Source: an uncultured Verrucomicrobiota bacterium
GTDB taxonomy: Bacteria; Verrucomicrobiota; Verrucomicrobiia; Limisphaerales; UBA9464
Reading direction: 5' to 3'
DNA: 41,642 nucleotides
NCBI GenBank assembly: GCA_903907995.1
Contig: CAIVQH010000029.1
Coordinates: 1-41,642 of the forward strand
Below the pieces are notes generated by a model that ran no database searches, was not told the origin of the DNA, and saw only the letters and a list, made by a program, of their open reading frames with translations. The first letter of the stretch is position 1. Every line of letters starts with the position of its first letter. The translations under genes and the position numbers were made by a program. Positions 1 to 8,478 of this stretch are shown in pieces.

Positions 1-47
1 GGCTCGCTCCGCTCGCCTCCGCTTCAGCGCGCCGCCCCACGGCGTCC

Positions 48-92
48 AAGTGTCACCCATGCGGTGAGCACAAAGTGTTACCCATGCGGTGA
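48..92. repeat. Two direct copies of a 20-bp motif at the left edge
   Basis: Positions 48-67 and 73-92 are the same 20-bp motif (AAGTGTYACCCATGCGGTGA) with a single C/T difference, starting 25 bp apart. Paired motifs of the TGTYACCCATG type resemble the repeated transposase-binding sites at ends of IS21-type elements, so this may be the end of, or a scar from, such an element lying to the left. That is inference: no transposase gene is inside the window. Confidence 0.5.
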
Positions 93-93
93 T

Positions 94-128
94 CGAGCGC
101 CGGACGCTCGCCCCACCGGGGTTTCTTT
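94..128 (+). terminator. Two small hairpins followed by TTTCTTT
   Basis: A 6-bp stem (CGAGCG 94-99 with CGCTCG 105-110) is followed by a CCCC/GGGG stem (111-114 with 118-121) and then TTTCTTT at 122-128. This could be a weak terminator for a gene to the left, or part of the edge repeat. No gene is supported between 1 and 340. Confidence 0.3.
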
Positions 129-179
129 GGTCACGAGGATGGGCCTTGCCCACCTCAAATGAGGGCCTTTTGGTCTCGG

Positions 180-208
180 TTGGCACTGTGAAGAGCCGGG
201 CATACAAG
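180..208 (+). promoter_or_regulatory. Candidate sigma-70 promoter for the ThuA/DUF1080 gene
   Basis: TTGGCA at 180-185 and TACAAG at 203-208 are separated by 17 bp, which gives 5/6 and 4/6 matches to the consensus hexamers. Transcription would begin near 215 and leave a leader of about 125 nt before the ATG at 341. This rests on sequence match only. Confidence 0.35.
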
Positions 209-340
209 CTCCCGACCACGAACTCGCCGCTTGCGGGGCTTCCTCCGGATACGGCTAAATGAATGCGTTCCCGCGCCGGCCCGTCCGCCTGTGCCATCAC
301 GTTTCCAGCACCACGCATCACGCTCCACGATCCACATTCC

Positions 341-1711
341 ATGAAACTTCCGCTGCTCACCGCCTCGCTCCTCGCGCTCGGCCTGATTTCCGCCGAGGCC
401 GCGCCCAAGAAGGTCATCGTCGTCACCGCGACGAAGGGCTTCCACCACAGCTCGACCGTCATCGCCGCGAACGTCCTCACCACCCTGGGCGAGACCACCG
501 GCGAGTTCACCGTGGTGGACCTGGTGGACGGTGGCGGCGAGGCCAAGAAGGGTGCCGACGACACCGACGTGATGGAGAAGCTGACCATGGCCAAGCTGAA
601 CCAGGTGGACGCCGTCATCTTCGCCAACACCACCGGCAGCCTCGCCATTCCCGACAAGGACGGCTTCATCAAGTGGGTTGAAAACGGCCACGCGCTCATC
701 GGCATGCATTCGGCCAGCGACACCTTCGACGGCGCGAACCGTTACCAGCCGTACATCGACCTGATCGGGGCCGAGTTCAAGACGCACGGCGCGCAGGTGC
801 AGGTGGAGGCCTACAACCAGGACCCGATGCATCCGGCCACCCGGGGGATTGGTGCGAGCTACGTCGTCTACGACGAGATTTACGAGTTCCTGCCACAGAG
901 CTGGCATCGCGAGCGGGTGCATGGCCTGCTGACGATGGACAAGCACCCGCAGACGCTGGCACCCGGTGACTACCCGGTGTCGTGGTGCAAGGAAGTCGGC
1001 CACGGCGGCAAGGTCTTCTACACCTCGCTCGGTCACCGGGAAGACGTCTGGAGCAGCGAAGCCTACCAGCGGCACATCCTCGGCGGCATCGAATGGGCGC
1101 TCGGCCTGGCCAAGGGCGACGGCAAACCCACCGACACGGCCAACAAGCTCTCCGCCGCCGAAAAGGCGGAAGGATTCAAGCTGCTCTTTGACGGCAAGAC
1201 GCTCAACGGCTGGAAGTACCGCCGCGATGACGGCAACAAGTCCTGGAGCGTGCAGAATGGCATGCTGGTGAACACCTTAGCCAAGGGCGATCACGGCACG
1301 GACATTTACACCGAGGAGAAATTCCGGGACTTCATCGTCCGCTACGAATACCAGGTTCCCCCGGGCTCCAACTCCGGCTTTTACCTCCGCGGCCGTTACG
1401 AATTGCAGATTTTCGACAACCTCAACAAGGACGGCCACGACAAGGGCCTCAATGGCGATCTCTACAATGTTGCATCCTGCACCATCCCGGCCACCCGGAA
1501 GGCCGGCCAGTGGCAGCAGGGAGAAGCCAAGATCGTCGGCAACAAGGTCACCTTTATCCTTAACGGAGTGAAAGTTCATGATGGAGTGACCGTGGAGCAT
1601 GGCACCGGCAGCCAGCTCGACGACAACGATGACCAGCCCGGCCCGATCCTGCTGCAGGGTGATCACGGCGCGGTCGGCTTCCGCAACATCCGCATCAAGC
1701 GGTTGAACTGA
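341..1711 (+). CDS. Secreted ThuA-domain / DUF1080 (3-keto-disaccharide hydrolase fold) protein
   Basis: A 456-residue protein. I chose the ATG at 341 over an in-frame upstream start because it opens directly onto a signal peptide (positive MK, hydrophobic core, cleavage near A20-A21). Residues about 22-270 are ThuA-like (trehalose-utilisation, glutamine-amidotransferase-like fold), with KVIVVTATKGFHH at the start, GMHSASDTF, and a GHGGKVFYTSLGHRED stretch. From about residue 277 (LLFDGKTLNGW) to the end it is a DUF1080 domain, ending in the RNIRIKRL strand typical of that jelly-roll. DUF1080 members include 3-keto-disaccharide hydrolases, and ThuA proteins are linked to trehalose/sucrose use, so a periplasmic role in oligosaccharide breakdown is likely. 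The substrate cannot be read from the sequence. It appears monocistronic and is followed by a clear terminator. Confidence 0.9.
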   Translation: MKLPLLTASLLALGLISAEAAPKKVIVVTATKGFHHSSTVIAANVLTTLGETTGEFTVVDLVDGGGEAKKGADDTDVMEKLTMAKLNQVDAVIFANTTGSLAIPDKDGFIKWVENGHALIGMHSASDTFDGANRYQPYIDLIGAEFKTHGAQVQVEAYNQDPMHPATRGIGASYVVYDEIYEFLPQSWHRERVHGLLTMDKHPQTLAPGDYPVSWCKEVGHGGKVFYTSLGHREDVWSSEAYQRHILGGIEWALGLAKGDGKPTDTANKLSAAEKAEGFKLLFDGKTLNGWKYRRDDGNKSWSVQNGMLVNTLAKGDHGTDIYTEEKFRDFIVRYEYQVPPGSNSGFYLRGRYELQIFDNLNKDGHDKGLNGDLYNVASCTIPATRKAGQWQQGEAKIVGNKVTFILNGVKVHDGVTVEHGTGSQLDDNDDQPGPILLQGDHGAVGFRNIRIKRLN

Positions 1712-1737
1712 ACGGATGTCATCCCAAAGAACATCAG

Positions 1738-1767
1738 CGCCCGGCTTCGGCCGGGCGTTTGTGTTTT
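1738..1767 (+). terminator. Rho-independent terminator after the ThuA/DUF1080 gene
   Basis: A perfect 8-bp GC stem (CGCCCGGC 1738-1745, GCCGGGCG 1750-1757) closes a TTCG tetraloop and is followed by TTTGTGTTTT. It begins 26 bp after the stop codon. Confidence 0.85.
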
Positions 1768-1896
1768 CAGGCCCGCCCGGCTTGGCTGCGGTACGGCTGA
1801 ACGAACAGGTGAGCGAGCTCCGGGCGGGCATTGGCATGGAAAAATCGTGATCTGGCTGCAACCAAGAAGCCCAATTTGCGTCATGCAACGGGTATT

Positions 1897-1916
1897 CGGT
1901 CTCAAATCTGAGACCG
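1897..1916. promoter_or_regulatory. Perfect 8-bp inverted repeat in the gap before the first EPS module
   Basis: CGGTCTCA (1897-1904) and TGAGACCG (1909-1916) flank AATC. There is no T-run on either side, so an operator or a transcript hairpin is more likely than a terminator. The rest of 1768-2179 shows no convincing gene; the small open frames there have no recognisable protein character. Confidence 0.4.
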
Positions 1917-2179
1917 GCAAGCCCGACGGAAGCTCATGGCCAGCCGGTTGTTCGCGCATGAAGTTTTGGTGAACACGAAGGTTCGTTCTTGCCTCGTTGC
2001 CGGGGAAATACAAGGTGCTGACGGTCATTGCCGGGTGTGGCGACGAGGAACGGTGTTGGACGGATCGCCGACAATTCGGCAAGCTGGTGCGTCAGTTGCT
2101 TCGGTGGCTGGCTTCGCAGGCGAACCTGCCGGGCATTTTCTCTGGTTTGTCGGTAAAAATGGCATTTCGGAAACGTGAA

Positions 2180-2233
2180 CTGTCGCAAATTGAACATTTG
2201 CGGATTCAATCTGTCGCAAAAAGTCGCTATGCT
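2180..2233 (+). promoter_or_regulatory. Direct repeat CTGTCGCAAA and weak promoter upstream of the barrel gene
   Basis: CTGTCGCAAA occurs at 2180-2189 and again at 2211-2220, exactly 31 bp apart (about three helical turns), which suits a regulator binding one DNA face. The second copy lies between a poor -35 (TTCAAT 2205-2210) and a fair -10 (TATGCT 2228-2233) with 17-bp spacing. A site in that position would suit repression or activation of the barrel-wza-wzc genes. All of this is inferred from sequence. Confidence 0.35.
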
Positions 2234-2295
2234 CCGTTTGCCGGGGGCAGTGGCTGCCGCCCGTTGCAACCTCGGTCAAACGCATTAAAAACTGC

Positions 2296-3801
2296 ATGCT
2301 TGAGCCTGAAAACATTCGCCGACTGGGGCTGACCCTTTCCGGCCTCGTGGTCGCCGCCCTGCCCGTCGCGGCCCTGGATGCCGATGAGGTGCTGAATTAC
2401 CAGTGGGGAAAATTGACGCTGAAACCCCAACTGGACATCACCAGCGTGTTCACGGACAACGTGTTCTACGGGAACAATTCCATCCTGTCGGCCTTTCCCG
2501 TGACGGGGAGGCAGATCGCGGCCACGAATTATACGCTAGTGCCCAACGGGACCAACTTTACCGTCATCCTCCCGGCAACGCCCAGCGGTCCGACCCTTCA
2601 AGAACGGACGACTACGGTGGCCCGGCCGGCCCAGCAGGAGCGCCTGATGTACTTCAGTCCCGGAGTCCGGTTTGCCTATGGCTACACGGATGCGAACCAC
2701 CTCTCCCTCGAATACACGTTCGACAAGATTTTTTACACGGAGCATCCGCAGTACGACACGGATCAGCAGACCTTCCTCTTCGATACCAGTCTGGCCAGAG
2801 GTCGGTGGACCCTGAAGGGTTCGGATCAGATGCGTTTCCTGTCGAGCTTCCTGGGGGGCGGCTTTTTCACCACGACCGGCCAGCAGATCAACCGCCGCGA
2901 ATGGAACGACGATTACCGGCTCAACTGCGACATCAGCCCAAAAACCTACGCCTATGCGGAAGGGAGCCACAACAATCAGGACTACGACAAGGGGCTGAAC
3001 ATCTACGACTCCGACACCCTGCGGGGTGCTTTGGGCGCAGGGTACAACCTGTCCGATCTGATTTCCGTCTTTGTCGAGGGATACTATGGCCAGACGGCGG
3101 TCGCGCCGAACCTCGATTCCCAGCAGAAAGGGCCGCACTCGGCGGTTTTGGGCGGCTACATTGGCGTCAAAGGTGATTTCACCGCCCGCATCACGGGCTC
3201 GGTCAAGGTCGGCTATGAAAACCGGATGTTTCCGGACAGCGTTGCCGGGGCCTCCTCCAGCGCCTCGTCGCCGGCGGTGGAGGCAAAGCTGACGTATGCC
3301 CCCAGCCTGAAAACCCAGTTCACCCTGGGTTACACCCGGCGGACGGATGTTTCGCAGCAGTTTGTCCGGCAGGCGATCACTGTGGACAATGTTACCCTCT
3401 CCGGGATGCAAAGCATCGGGACGAGCGGCAAATGGTTTGTGCAGCTCTCCGCCAACTACGCCGTCGCCGACACCGGTGATCTGCAGAGCCAGTTTGCCGC
3501 CCCCGGCGTTGATCCGGCCGGAAACCTGGTCAACTCGGTGTATCAAGGCTTCGACCCTCTCCGTGGTGCCATTTATCTTGAGAGTCCCAGGCTCGTGAAC
3601 GGCAACATCGGCCGTACCGACACCCAGATCTCGCTCGGGCCCACGCTGGTGTACCAGCCCCGGACCTGGTTGCAGGCCTCGCTGGGCTACCAGTTCACGC
3701 ATTTCTCGTCGAGCTACCGCGATGCGCTGTATGCCTCGACCCATCCGCTGATCCCTTACGACGCCAACGAAGTCACCTTCCGAGTCTCCATCGGATTTTA
3801 A
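2296..3801 (+). CDS. Outer-membrane beta-barrel protein of polysaccharide module 1
   Basis: A 501-residue protein with an N-terminal hydrophobic stretch (about residues 12-27, LTLSGLVVAALPVAAL) that fits a signal peptide. After it come alternating, aromatic-rich strands (e.g. FTDNVFYGNN, RFAYGYTDANHLSLEYTF, VKVGYENRMF, LGYQFTHFSSSYRD) ending in FRVSIGF. A C-terminal aromatic residue is the usual signal for barrel insertion. There are no enzyme motifs. It lies 2 bp before a Wza-like gene and shares that context with the barrel at 37196-38401, so an export or surface-anchoring role for exopolysaccharide is the best inference. Codon use matches its neighbours. The exact family is not recognised. 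Confidence 0.8.
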   Translation: MLEPENIRRLGLTLSGLVVAALPVAALDADEVLNYQWGKLTLKPQLDITSVFTDNVFYGNNSILSAFPVTGRQIAATNYTLVPNGTNFTVILPATPSGPTLQERTTTVARPAQQERLMYFSPGVRFAYGYTDANHLSLEYTFDKIFYTEHPQYDTDQQTFLFDTSLARGRWTLKGSDQMRFLSSFLGGGFFTTTGQQINRREWNDDYRLNCDISPKTYAYAEGSHNNQDYDKGLNIYDSDTLRGALGAGYNLSDLISVFVEGYYGQTAVAPNLDSQQKGPHSAVLGGYIGVKGDFTARITGSVKVGYENRMFPDSVAGASSSASSPAVEAKLTYAPSLKTQFTLGYTRRTDVSQQFVRQAITVDNVTLSGMQSIGTSGKWFVQLSANYAVADTGDLQSQFAAPGVDPAGNLVNSVYQGFDPLRGAIYLESPRLVNGNIGRTDTQISLGPTLVYQPRTWLQASLGYQFTHFSSSYRDALYASTHPLIPYDANEVTFRVSIGF

Positions 3802-3803
3802 TT

Positions 3804-4394
3804 ATGAAAACTGGACTCCTGAAACTGACGCTAAAAGCGCTGACCCTCGGCATCCTTCTCCTGGCCGGAGCCGGGAACGCCGCCCACGCCGCCGATGCCG
3901 CCCGGAAAATCGCGGCCAACGACCTGCTGCTGATCCGGGTGCTGAACGAGCCGGACATGCAGGCGGAGAGAAAGGTCAGCACCGACGGCAAAATCTCGTA
4001 TTTCCTGGTGGGCGAGATCGCGGTGGGCGGGAAGTCACCGTCCGAGGTGGAAAAGCTCATCACCGAGATTCTGGACCGGGATTACATCATCAATCCCCAG
4101 GTCAGCGTCGAGGTGAAGCAGTACGACGCCCAGTACGTCACCGTGGCCGGTCAGGTCGGCCGGCCGGGCCGGATCGAGATCCCTGCCGACCACCAGATCG
4201 ACGTCATCGAGGCGATCGGGGCCGCCGGGGATTTCACCCGGCTGGCCAACAAGAAACAGATTGATCTCCGTCGCAATCGCAACGGGGAAACAACCAGATA
4301 CACCTATGACCAGCTGCAGAAGTTGGCGCAGGCCGGGAACCGGGTCATGCTCGAGCCGGGTGATGTGGTAACGGTGGCTGAAGGCATATTCTGA
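3804..4394 (+). CDS. Polysaccharide export protein, Wza/SLBB family (module 1)
   Basis: A 196-residue protein with a signal peptide (MKTGLLKL.. to NAAHAAD, cleavage near residue 29). A Poly_export domain follows (about 33-118: NDLLLIRVLNEPDMQAERKV, then the GEIAVGGKSPSEVEKLI helix), then one SLBB domain (about 120-196: VTVAGQVGRPGRIEIP). It is much shorter than E. coli Wza (about 380 residues) and lacks a lipobox cysteine, so it is a minimal periplasmic/outer-membrane export subunit. It sits between the barrel gene (2-bp gap) and the kinase (12-bp gap), clearly in one operon. The barrel could supply the outer-membrane channel that a short Wza cannot; that part is inference. Confidence 0.9.
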   Translation: MKTGLLKLTLKALTLGILLLAGAGNAAHAADAARKIAANDLLLIRVLNEPDMQAERKVSTDGKISYFLVGEIAVGGKSPSEVEKLITEILDRDYIINPQVSVEVKQYDAQYVTVAGQVGRPGRIEIPADHQIDVIEAIGAAGDFTRLANKKQIDLRRNRNGETTRYTYDQLQKLAQAGNRVMLEPGDVVTVAEGIF

Positions 4395-4406
4395 CATTTA
4401 CGAGTT

Positions 4407-6569
4407 ATGGAAGACAACAATACGACCAAGCCGCAGGCGTCGAATGACGAGGCGAACAAACTGCGCGAATACTGGAATGTCATCCTCGAACGGCGCTGGC
4501 TGATCATCGCCGTGTGGACGGTGTTTGTGGTGCTGGGCACCGTCTGGGCCTTCCGGGCCACGCCCATCTATCAGGCCGTGGCGCGCCTCCAGATCGATCC
4601 CGAGACGGGCGGGGTGCTGAGCATCCGCGACGCGATCTCGGTCGGCAACAAGGACCAGGACTACCTGCAGACCCAGTACAAGAACCTGATGGGCCGCAGC
4701 CTGATCGATGCCGTCATCACCAAGCTGAACCTGGGCGAGAATGACCGCTACAAGAAGGCGGTGGACAGGGTCGAGGCCGTGTCGGCGGACATTGACATCG
4801 TCCCGATCCGTCTGACCCGCCTGGTCGAGGTTTTCGCCAAGCATCCGGACCCGAACCTGGCGGAAAAGATGGCCAACACGTTGCTGGAGATCTTTCTGCA
4901 GCAGAACCAGGACCACAAGACCTCCAAGGCGATGGCCGGCTATCGCATGCTCAAGCAGGAGGCCGCCGCCCAGGAATCCGAACTGACCCTGGCAATGGAA
5001 AGCCTGCAAAAGTACCGGCGGGACAAGGGCATGGTTTCACTGGTGGATGACACGAAGCAGGTCGGTGAAAACATGGATGTCCTCGCCATGCGGCAGGCCC
5101 GTGAAGACCTCGGCGCCCAGGCCACCCGCTCATCGGATGCGCAGAAAAAGCGCGAGGAGGCCGACCGCTGGATCAGGGAGGGCCGGGAAATCACCGAACT
5201 CGGCGTGATCAACGAAGATCCGATCGTGCGCGAGGCGAAGCGCAAGCTGAACGATGATGAGGCCGTCCTGAAGGGGCTGCGCACCCGCTATCGCGACAAG
5301 CATCCCAAGGTCATAGAAATCCTGAGCGTGATCGGCCAGGAAAAGGAAAAGCTGAAGGAGGAGTCGCAGCGCGCGTTCGACACCATCATCTCGCAGGCCA
5401 ACATCGAGAAGGAGAAGGAAGCGGGCGCACAGGCGCGCTTCAAGGCCGCCGAAAGCCGGGTCACCGAGCTCAACGAGGCCAAGACCGGCTACGACATCCT
5501 CAACCGCAAGCGCGAGCGGGCGGAGACCATGTACCAGATGGTCCTGTCGAAGACCAAGGAGTACGACCTCAACTCGAAGGACACCCTGCAGAACATGGTC
5601 GTGATTGACCGGGCCACCGTCCCCCTGAAGCCGGTCAAGCCGAACAAACCCCTGATCCTCGCGGGCAGCGTGTTTGGCGGCATCGCGGTCGCCCTGGGCT
5701 TGGCCTTCTTCATCAACATCCTCGATGACTCCATCAAGAGCCAGGAGGATGTGGAGAACTATCTGCGGCTGCCGTTCCTCGGCTACATCCCGAACATCAA
5801 GTCGGCGAGCGTCGTCGAGCGCGACCTGCAGGCGCACCTGCATCCCACCTCCAGCGCGGCGGAAGGCTTCCGGACGTTGCGGGCGGCGGTGTCGCTGGCG
5901 CGCAACGCCGAGAAGCTGCGCAACATCGCCGTCACCAGCACCATCCCCTCCGAGGGCAAGTCGCTCGTGGCGTCCAACTTCGCGATTGTCACCGCGCAGA
6001 CCGGCCTGAAAACGCTGCTGGTGGACGCCGACTTGCGCCGTCCTTCCGTGCACAAGGCCTTCCAGCTGCAGAGCCCGATCGGTCTCTCCGCGTATCTGGC
6101 CGACCGCGTGCGCAGCATCGACGAGATCGCCCACACCACCGACGTGCCGAACCTGGACGTCGTCTGCTGCGGGGCGACCCCGAGCAACCCCTCCGAGCTG
6201 ATCAGCTCCAAGCGCATGCTGCAGTTCCTCGAGGAGGCCGCGACCCGCTACGACCGCGTGGTGCTGGACTGCCCGCCCGTGTCCGCCGTGGCCGATCCGC
6301 TGGTGGTCGGCGCCATGTGCGACGGCATCATGTTCGTGACCAAGTTCAACAAGATCCGCCGCGAACACGCCCTGCGCTCCGTCCAGCGCATCCAGGAAGC
6401 CGGCATCTACCTCATCGGTATCATGCTGAACGACATCGATTTCGAGGGCAAGGACAGCTACTACTACAGCTACCACTACTACCAGAACCGGTACTACGCC
6501 TCGCATTACAAGGGCAAGGCCGCCCCGACCGCGGCGACCCCGGCCAAGGAAACTGCGAAGAAAGCCTGA
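4407..6569 (+). CDS. Wzz/Wzc-type co-polymerase with BY-kinase domain (module 1)
   Basis: A 720-residue inner-membrane polysaccharide co-polymerase fused to a bacterial tyrosine kinase. The Wzz domain has a first membrane segment at about 32-52 (LIIAVWTVFVVLGTVWAF), a long charged coiled-coil periplasmic region (about 180-390) and a second membrane segment at about 414-436, preceded by the proline-rich KPVKPNKP motif. The cytoplasmic kinase has Walker A (PSEGKS, about 512), Walker A' (LLVDADLRRPS, about 536) and Walker B (VVLDCPPV, about 617). A C-terminal tyrosine cluster (about 684-702, nine Tyr) is the autophosphorylation tail. Kinase cycling would control chain length and export. It is last in the operon and is followed by a strong terminator. 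Confidence 0.94.
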   Translation: MEDNNTTKPQASNDEANKLREYWNVILERRWLIIAVWTVFVVLGTVWAFRATPIYQAVARLQIDPETGGVLSIRDAISVGNKDQDYLQTQYKNLMGRSLIDAVITKLNLGENDRYKKAVDRVEAVSADIDIVPIRLTRLVEVFAKHPDPNLAEKMANTLLEIFLQQNQDHKTSKAMAGYRMLKQEAAAQESELTLAMESLQKYRRDKGMVSLVDDTKQVGENMDVLAMRQAREDLGAQATRSSDAQKKREEADRWIREGREITELGVINEDPIVREAKRKLNDDEAVLKGLRTRYRDKHPKVIEILSVIGQEKEKLKEESQRAFDTIISQANIEKEKEAGAQARFKAAESRVTELNEAKTGYDILNRKRERAETMYQMVLSKTKEYDLNSKDTLQNMVVIDRATVPLKPVKPNKPLILAGSVFGGIAVALGLAFFINILDDSIKSQEDVENYLRLPFLGYIPNIKSASVVERDLQAHLHPTSSAAEGFRTLRAAVSLARNAEKLRNIAVTSTIPSEGKSLVASNFAIVTAQTGLKTLLVDADLRRPSVHKAFQLQSPIGLSAYLADRVRSIDEIAHTTDVPNLDVVCCGATPSNPSELISSKRMLQFLEEAATRYDRVVLDCPPVSAVADPLVVGAMCDGIMFVTKFNKIRREHALRSVQRIQEAGIYLIGIMLNDIDFEGKDSYYYSYHYYQNRYYASHYKGKAAPTAATPAKETAKKA

Positions 6570-6588
6570 ACCGGCCTACCCCAAGCAA

Positions 6589-6620
6589 ACGGCGCGGACC
6601 TTGGTCCGCGCCGTTTTTTT
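6589..6620 (+). terminator. Strong rho-independent terminator of EPS module 1
   Basis: An 11-bp perfect stem (6589-6599 with 6604-6614; CGGCGCGGAC with GTCCGCGCCG) and a CTTG loop are followed by seven T residues. It starts 20 bp after the kinase stop codon. Confidence 0.93.
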
Positions 6621-6647
6621 GTGCCCGGAATGAACTGCCTTCATTGC

Positions 6648-6714
6648 GTAGCAGCCGACGTGAGGAGGCTCCATTTTCCGTTCTCGGTCAGAGCCTCCTC
6701 ACATCGGCGGCTAC
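6648..6714. repeat. 24-bp inverted repeat element (hairpin, 22/24 match)
   Basis: The left arm 6648-6671 (starts GTAGCAGCCGACGTGAGGAG) pairs with the right arm 6691-6714 at 22 of 24 positions around a 19-nt loop. It lies between convergent genes (EPS kinase and MTA phosphorylase). The long stem, the two mismatches and the intergenic location fit a dispersed extragenic palindromic element. It could also act as the terminator for the minus-strand phosphorylase gene. Confidence 0.6.
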
Positions 6715-6773
6715 GAGTTGGGAAGGGTTTCTACAGAGCGAGTGCAACTCGGCTTCACGGGCCGCGTGGCCGT

Positions 6774-7637
6774 TCAGAGATACTTGCCGATGATCGGCTT
6801 CAGGGCGCGCTTGGTGGCGGCCGGCCAGAGGCTCTTTTCCGTCATGATGGAATTCTTCAAGGCCTGGTGGCAGGGCCAGTCGGCCTGCGCCGGCAGCTGC
6901 GGGATGACGTGGCTGATGATGGCCTTGGCGGTCGCGGCGTTGCGCTTCAGGTTTTCGATCACCATTTCCACGGTGACGTGGGCCTCATCCACCTTCCAGC
7001 AGTCGTAGTCGGTCACCATGGCCATCGTGGCGTAGGCGATTTCCGCCTCGCGGGCGCACTTGGCCTCGCCGAGGTTGGTCATGCCGACCACGTCAAAGCC
7101 GGCCTGGTGGTTGAAGACGGATTCGGCGCGGGTGCTGAAGGCCGGTCCTTCCATGTTCACGTAGGTGCCGCCGTTATGGACGCGCGCCTTGCACGCCTTG
7201 GCGGATTTCAGCAGGAGCAGTCGCAGTTCCTCGCAAACGGGGTCGGCAAAGGCGATGTGGGCCACGATGCCCTTGCCAAAAAAAGTGTGTTCGAGGTCGC
7301 GCTTCGTGCGGTCAAAAAACTGGTCCACCAGCACGAAGTCGCACGGTTTGTATTTCGCCTGCAGCGAACCCACCGCGCTGGCGCTGATGATCCAGGCCAC
7401 CCCGAGCTGTTTCATCGCCCAGATATTGGCGCGGTGATTCAGCTCCGTCGGCAAAATGCGGTGGCCGCGGCCGTGGCGGGGCAGGAAGACGACCTCCCGG
7501 CCACTGAGTTCCCCGGTGAGGAAATCATCCGAAGGGGCGCCAAAGGGCGTCTTCACCTTCACCCATTTCTGCCGGGTGAAACCTTCGATGTGGTACAGGC
7601 CGCTGCCGCCGATGATGCCGATCCGTGGAGAGCTCAT
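6774..7637 (-). CDS. mtnP: S-methyl-5'-thioadenosine phosphorylase (MTAP)
   Basis: A 287-residue trimeric-type purine nucleoside phosphorylase. It splits methylthioadenosine into adenine and methylthioribose-1-phosphate for methionine salvage. I chose the ATG at 7637 because the protein then opens with SPRIGIIGGSGLY, the family N-terminus; the 49 in-frame codons upstream have no family character. Motifs seen are phosphate-site GGSGLY, LPRHGRGH and NHRANIWAMK, substrate-site MEGPAFSTRAES and MTNLGEAKCAREAE, and TDYDCW. TDYDCW distinguishes MTA phosphorylase from inosine/guanosine-specific relatives. The adenine released could in principle feed the adenine deaminase at 32615-34435. A separate transcript is likely. 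Confidence 0.93.
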   Translation of the reverse strand: MSSPRIGIIGGSGLYHIEGFTRQKWVKVKTPFGAPSDDFLTGELSGREVVFLPRHGRGHRILPTELNHRANIWAMKQLGVAWIISASAVGSLQAKYKPCDFVLVDQFFDRTKRDLEHTFFGKGIVAHIAFADPVCEELRLLLLKSAKACKARVHNGGTYVNMEGPAFSTRAESVFNHQAGFDVVGMTNLGEAKCAREAEIAYATMAMVTDYDCWKVDEAHVTVEMVIENLKRNAATAKAIISHVIPQLPAQADWPCHQALKNSIMTEKSLWPAATKRALKPIIGKYL

Positions 7638-7758
7638 TTGATGAAAACCGGCGCGCAGTGAACGCGACCGGTTCCCCACGGGCAAGCGCGGAGCGGCTGC
7701 CGGCTGAGAGCGGGGGAGCAGGGGAGAAAGGGAGTCAGTGAACCAGTGATCAGTAATC

Positions 7759-7824
7759 AGTGAACAGCCAGAAGAGCTGCCCAATGTCCGGCTCGCGCTG
7801 TTCGCTGTTCGCTGTTCGCTGTTT
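7759..7824. repeat. Tandem GCTGTTC repeat with a facing near-complement
   Basis: Four copies of the 7-mer GCTGTTC run from 7797 to 7824, the last with one change. Upstream, CAGTGAACAGC (7759-7769) is nearly complementary to GCTGTTCGCTG (7797-7807), so the RNA could fold into a hairpin. It lies in the gap between the universal stress protein and MTA phosphorylase genes. No gene is supported here. Confidence 0.5.
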
Positions 7825-7832
7825 CCTGCGGT

Positions 7833-8393
7833 TCAGAGGAAATCGTGTTCCTCGGTCCGCACCACGAGCGCGGGGCAGGGAGCGTGCCGCACGACCTTTT
7901 CCGCCACGCTGCCCAGCAATGCGTGCTTCAGGCCCGTGTAACCGTGCGTCGCCACGATGACGAGGTCGGAGTTCTGCGCCTTGGCAAAATCCACGATCTC
8001 CTTCCAGGCGCGACCGACGCGCACGACGGATTTTACGGGCACAGTGGCACCCAGCTCGGTGCCCAGCTGTTTGAGCCGCGCCAGCAGCTCACTCTGGCGG
8101 GTTTCCTCCGCCTCCAGCGGGGCGATGGGCGCATAGCCGTATTCGATCGGGTAGTTGATCGGCTCCATGACGTGCAGCAGCGTGAGGCTGGCCCCAAACT
8201 GCTCCGCAAAGGGCCGGGCGTAGCGGAGCGCCTTTTGCGAAGGCTCGGAGAAGTCGATGGGCACCAGGATCTTCTGGAGGTGGAATCGCACCTGGGCCAG
8301 CTCAATCACGGAGGCTTCCGGCTTGCGTTTGCCGGCCCCGGCCGGCTTTGCCGGCTGGCCGGCCACATTGGCGGCGGTTTTGGTAGTTTTCAT
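7833..8393 (-). CDS. Universal stress protein, UspA family
   Basis: A 186-residue single-domain Usp. The first about 38 residues are a low-complexity Lys/Ala/Pro-rich leader. The Usp fold then begins at KILVPIDFSEPSQKALRYA and continues through ASLTLLHVMEP to VIVATHGYTGLKHALLGSVAEKVVRHAPCPALVVR. The ATP-binding loop consensus G-2x-G-9x-G-S is present except that its first glycine is Ala (A-TH-G-9x-GS), a common variation. Usp proteins are small cytoplasmic ATP-binding or signalling proteins induced by starvation and respiratory stress. No fused partner domain is present. The ATG at 8393 is the only start that leaves the fold intact, although a start nearer the fold cannot be excluded. Confidence 0.9.
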   Translation of the reverse strand: MKTTKTAANVAGQPAKPAGAGKRKPEASVIELAQVRFHLQKILVPIDFSEPSQKALRYARPFAEQFGASLTLLHVMEPINYPIEYGYAPIAPLEAEETRQSELLARLKQLGTELGATVPVKSVVRVGRAWKEIVDFAKAQNSDLVIVATHGYTGLKHALLGSVAEKVVRHAPCPALVVRTEEHDFL

Positions 8394-8478
8394 GGTACTG
8401 CTGGGGTCGGGGCCTGTCTTGGGTGGGATCGAGCGTCAGTATTTTCCCGGCCATCAAAACTCCAGGGCTGAAAACCGA

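Noticed and set aside
1936-2332. Small open frames in the gap before the first barrel gene
   Set aside because: Frames on both strands overlap each other, have no domain character or ribosome site, and run into the start of the real barrel gene.
7797-7824. Short tandem repeats as a CRISPR array
   Set aside because: The 7-bp units are contiguous without spacers, and no cas genes are present.
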